Assembly: GCA_021158725.1 (NCBI GenBank)
Contig: JAGGUB010000109.1
Location: 1-17,104 of the forward strand
Direction of reading: 5' to 3'
DNA length: 17,104 bases
Source of the DNA: Caldifarciminota bacterium
GTDB taxonomy: Bacteria > Hydrothermota > UBA3073 > NMUJ01
This document shows positions 16,301 through 17,104 of this stretch, in pieces (positions within the stretch are counted from its first letter, which is position 1; each line of letters opens with the position of its first letter). Under the pieces are notes generated by a model. That model saw nothing but the letters and a program-made list of their open reading frames with translations. It searched no databases and was not told the origin of the DNA. Made by a program: the position numbers and the translations under genes.

Positions 16301-16401
16301 AGCCATTTGCGGTGGGTGTGATAGGTGGGTTGTTTGTATCAACAGTGATCACATTGATCATCGTACCTGTGTTGTACACGATTTTCAAACGACGTGCATA
16401 G
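13339..16401 (+). CDS. RND efflux transporter, HAE1 (AcrB-like) family, inner-membrane pump
   Basis: A 1020-residue proton-driven pump of the hydrophobe/amphiphile efflux RND family, close to the usual length (about 1050). Helix 1 (about 9-27) leads into GIEFLPNITLPTMMVITPYPGAGPEDVE (31-58), a standard HAE1 start. The first large periplasmic loop runs to about 330. Helices 2-6 carry LAVALGMVVDNAIVVFENIFRHR (388-410), where D397 matches the AcrB proton-relay Asp407; the neighbouring position is N398 instead of Asp408. A second periplasmic loop and helices 7-12 follow, including MLSGIVVNNAIVLIDYTNQLRREG and GMRRLRPVLMTAVTTMLGLTPLA. The substrate cannot be told from the sequence, but the protein lacks the features of CzcA/CusA metal pumps. 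It is coupled by ATGA to the adaptor gene and ends the tetR operon. Confidence 0.95.
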   Translation: MIRWSVNHPVTVTVIFILLVVLGAISLSKLGIEFLPNITLPTMMVITPYPGAGPEDVEREVTKVLEDELSTITGLDKIEAESRENLSVITLTFKWGTDLDAVAPDVRDKIDLAMSHMPDEVEHPVLLKLSASLLPILYIGVSAKESYPYLHKIVEDEIADPLRTVPGVGAVIVWGGLEPQVNVWLDRTRMDAYNLSIFQVEQAIRASNLSLPAGGMKIGTREYMLRIPGEVENIDDIGDIVVGSYRGNPIHLRDIANIEYGYKEVTANARLDRKPAVSIIVQKTPTARTTEVVSNIKRKLAEIKQKLPPDVTPKVVIDFAKSTRRAINNLVTTLIWGTILVSLTVLLFLRNLRGATIVGMTMPLSLIIAFVLLYFGGYTLNIISLSSLAVALGMVVDNAIVVFENIFRHRNEERRDAKDSAIRGATEVARAIIASTLTTIAIFVPMLFVRGLVVTLFKQLAFCVSIALIGSLFTALTLTPMMSSRLLRPQSEERGIMGRFYVRTERGFRRLQTLYRRVLGWAISHKKVTLSIVGVIFLMSLIFTRFMGSELLPETDRSIVQVTVRLPVGTKVEQTDQIMKTIEDMIVNTVPERVAMLTEDGATGAIAEVVLMEAGSNIGMVNLMLVDKNRRNRTSREIAEQLRKAILQIPGVKSVDVNTGDIETFLGGHPIEIEIYGKDLDKLIEVANTIRGEVRQIEGVVSTDLSTRPGVPEIWINVNKKKAASVGLSVAQIGGVIRTLFYGKKVGVFRKHGEEYDIWVKLKEADRRYLDDIEAIKVMTPQGKLVPLATIADIEYRTGPVKIDHKNKERVVKVYIDVHGRTTGEVVRDIRRMLAGMELPPDIRIKIGGAAEEQARSFRDLRTMLVMGIFFVLLVMAAAFESFIDPFIVLFSIPFAATGFILALFFTGLPLCLTSYMGLIMLSGIVVNNAIVLIDYTNQLRREGMKLNDAVLLGGMRRLRPVLMTAVTTMLGLTPLAVSRGVGSEIWKPFAVGVIGGLFVSTVITLIIVPVLYTIFKRRA

Positions 16402-16409
16402 CTTAACGG

Positions 16410-16437
16410 TTGCGTTTGGGTTAAATTTATACATAAT
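16410..16437 (+). promoter_or_regulatory. Candidate promoter for the dehydrogenase gene
   Basis: In the 57-base gap after the RND gene, TTGCGT (16410-16415) and CATAAT (16432-16437) are 16 bases apart within an A/T-rich stretch. This would give the next gene a transcript of its own. Short inverted arms (AACG-GTTG-CGTT, 16405-16416) overlap the -35 but are too weak to call a terminator. Confidence 0.35.
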
Positions 16438-16458
16438 TTACTAATACGAGGGGGTTGT

Positions 16459-17104
16459 ATGGCGAGGTATAGGATTGCGTGGTTACCAGGTGATGGTGTT
16501 GGCAAAGATGTGCTCGACGCTGTGAGGATAGTGTTGGATGCGGTTGGGTTTGATGCCGAGTATGTACCGGGTGATATAGGGTGGAAGTTCTGGTGTACTG
16601 AAGGTGATGCACTACCCGCACGTACTGTGGAGATGATGAAGACCACCGATGCAGCGATGTTTGGTGCAATAACGTCTAAACCACAAGATGTGGCAGAACA
16701 GGAGCTGGCGCCCCATCTACGGGGTAAGGGGTTGAAGTATCGTAGCCCGATAGTGAGGTTACGACAGATGTTCGACCTATACATAAATTTGCGCCCCGAG
16801 AAAGCATTTCCTGGCAATCCGCTCAATTATCGTGACGATATCGATATCGTTATATTTCGTGAAAACACCGAGGATCTATACTCAGGGGTTGAGTTCTACC
16901 CTGTACCGGAAGAGATGTTCAACCTACCTGGTATGGATAAAGTTGCACGTGATGCCGCTATATCACTTAAGATCAACACACCGCGTGGTTGCAGACGTAT
17001 CATACGTGCAGCTTTCGAATACGCACGTAAGTATGGTCGCAAGAAGGTGACCGCTGTACATAAAGCTAACGTGGTACGTGCTACGGATGGGTTGTTCCTG
17101 TCGA
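16459..17104 (+). CDS. Isocitrate/isopropylmalate dehydrogenase family protein, N-terminal part (3' end outside window)
   Basis: The first 215 residues of a beta-decarboxylating dehydrogenase. It begins YRIAWLPGDGVGKDVLDAV, the usual LPGDGIG start, and continues AAMFGAITSKP, then YRSPIVRLRQMFDLYINLRP (about 95-114). The serine and the LRQ and LRP arginines of that stretch align with E. coli isocitrate dehydrogenase S113, R119 and R129. IFRENTEDLYSGVEF (about 134-148) and AVHKANVVRATDGLF (about 198-212, with the catalytic lysine) follow. These fit an isocitrate dehydrogenase better than LeuB, which has a different substrate loop, but homoisocitrate or isopropylmalate use cannot be excluded without the C-terminal cofactor region. 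The position of E. coli N115 is Ile here. GAGGGGG at 16448-16454 lies four bases before the ATG, fixing the start. The frame is still open at the window edge. Confidence 0.9.
   Translation, partial: MARYRIAWLPGDGVGKDVLDAVRIVLDAVGFDAEYVPGDIGWKFWCTEGDALPARTVEMMKTTDAAMFGAITSKPQDVAEQELAPHLRGKGLKYRSPIVRLRQMFDLYINLRPEKAFPGNPLNYRDDIDIVIFRENTEDLYSGVEFYPVPEEMFNLPGMDKVARDAAISLKINTPRGCRRIIRAAFEYARKYGRKKVTAVHKANVVRATDGLFLS

Noticed and set aside
16403..16424. TTAAC/GTTAA inverted arms after the RND gene as a terminator
   Set aside because: A five-base weak stem with a 12-base loop and no clear T-tract; it also overlaps the candidate promoter of the next gene.
16143..16826. A 227-codon open frame on the minus strand, antisense to the RND gene end and the dehydrogenase start
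   Set aside because: It runs through two clearly recognisable plus-strand genes and their promoter gap, its product is Ser/Pro/Thr-rich low-complexity sequence, and it shows no family motif.

Overview
The window is a gene-dense stretch from a Gram-negative (diderm) bacterium. Lipid A synthesis (LpxC) and an outer-membrane factor (TolC family) support this, as does a peptidoglycan-recycling set. The species cannot be named from the sequence. Isoleucine ATA and arginine CGT/AGG codons are common, genes are packed with short overlaps, and several proteins are shorter than the usual proteobacterial versions. This would fit a thermophilic or uncultured candidate lineage, but that is inference. I saw no tRNA, rRNA, CRISPR array, transposase or phage gene. 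No stretch longer than about 170 bases lacks a gene.

Layout. (1) 1-2463, plus strand: the 3' part of diaminopimelate decarboxylase (lysA), then lpxC, then a membrane-anchored ClpP-fold serine protease of the SDH/SppA type; each start overlaps the preceding stop by 17-19 bases. (2) 2474-3205, minus strand: an unrecognised membrane protein. It shares a divergent promoter region, carrying two short palindromes, with a WlbB/WbpD-like hexapeptide N-acetyltransferase at 3373-3981. (3) 3974-6480, minus strand: a translationally coupled pair, a DUF58 protein (intact MIDAS) followed by a BatA-type VWA membrane protein, with no MoxR ATPase visible. (4) 6552-10304, plus strand: cupin, YkfC-like NlpC/P60 endopeptidase, MurQ etherase and a CstA transporter, spaced -17 to +3 bases apart. 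This reads as a muropeptide-recycling operon with a peptide or pyruvate transporter at its end. (5) 10457-16401, plus strand: a TetR regulator followed by TolC-like, membrane-fusion and RND efflux genes, preceded by a dense cluster of TTGAC/GTCAA half-sites. (6) 16459 to the end: the 5' part of an isocitrate/isopropylmalate dehydrogenase family gene with its own likely promoter and strong ribosome binding site.

Most genes belong to well-known families. The points most worth a second look are: the efflux operon, whose outer-membrane component lacks a convincing signal peptide and whose fusion protein lacks the alpha-hairpin; the operator cluster in front of tetR; CstA placed inside a murein-recycling operon with different codon use; a membrane protease overlapping lpxC; and the uncharacterised membrane protein opposite wlbB. 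I found no clearly unprecedented system.
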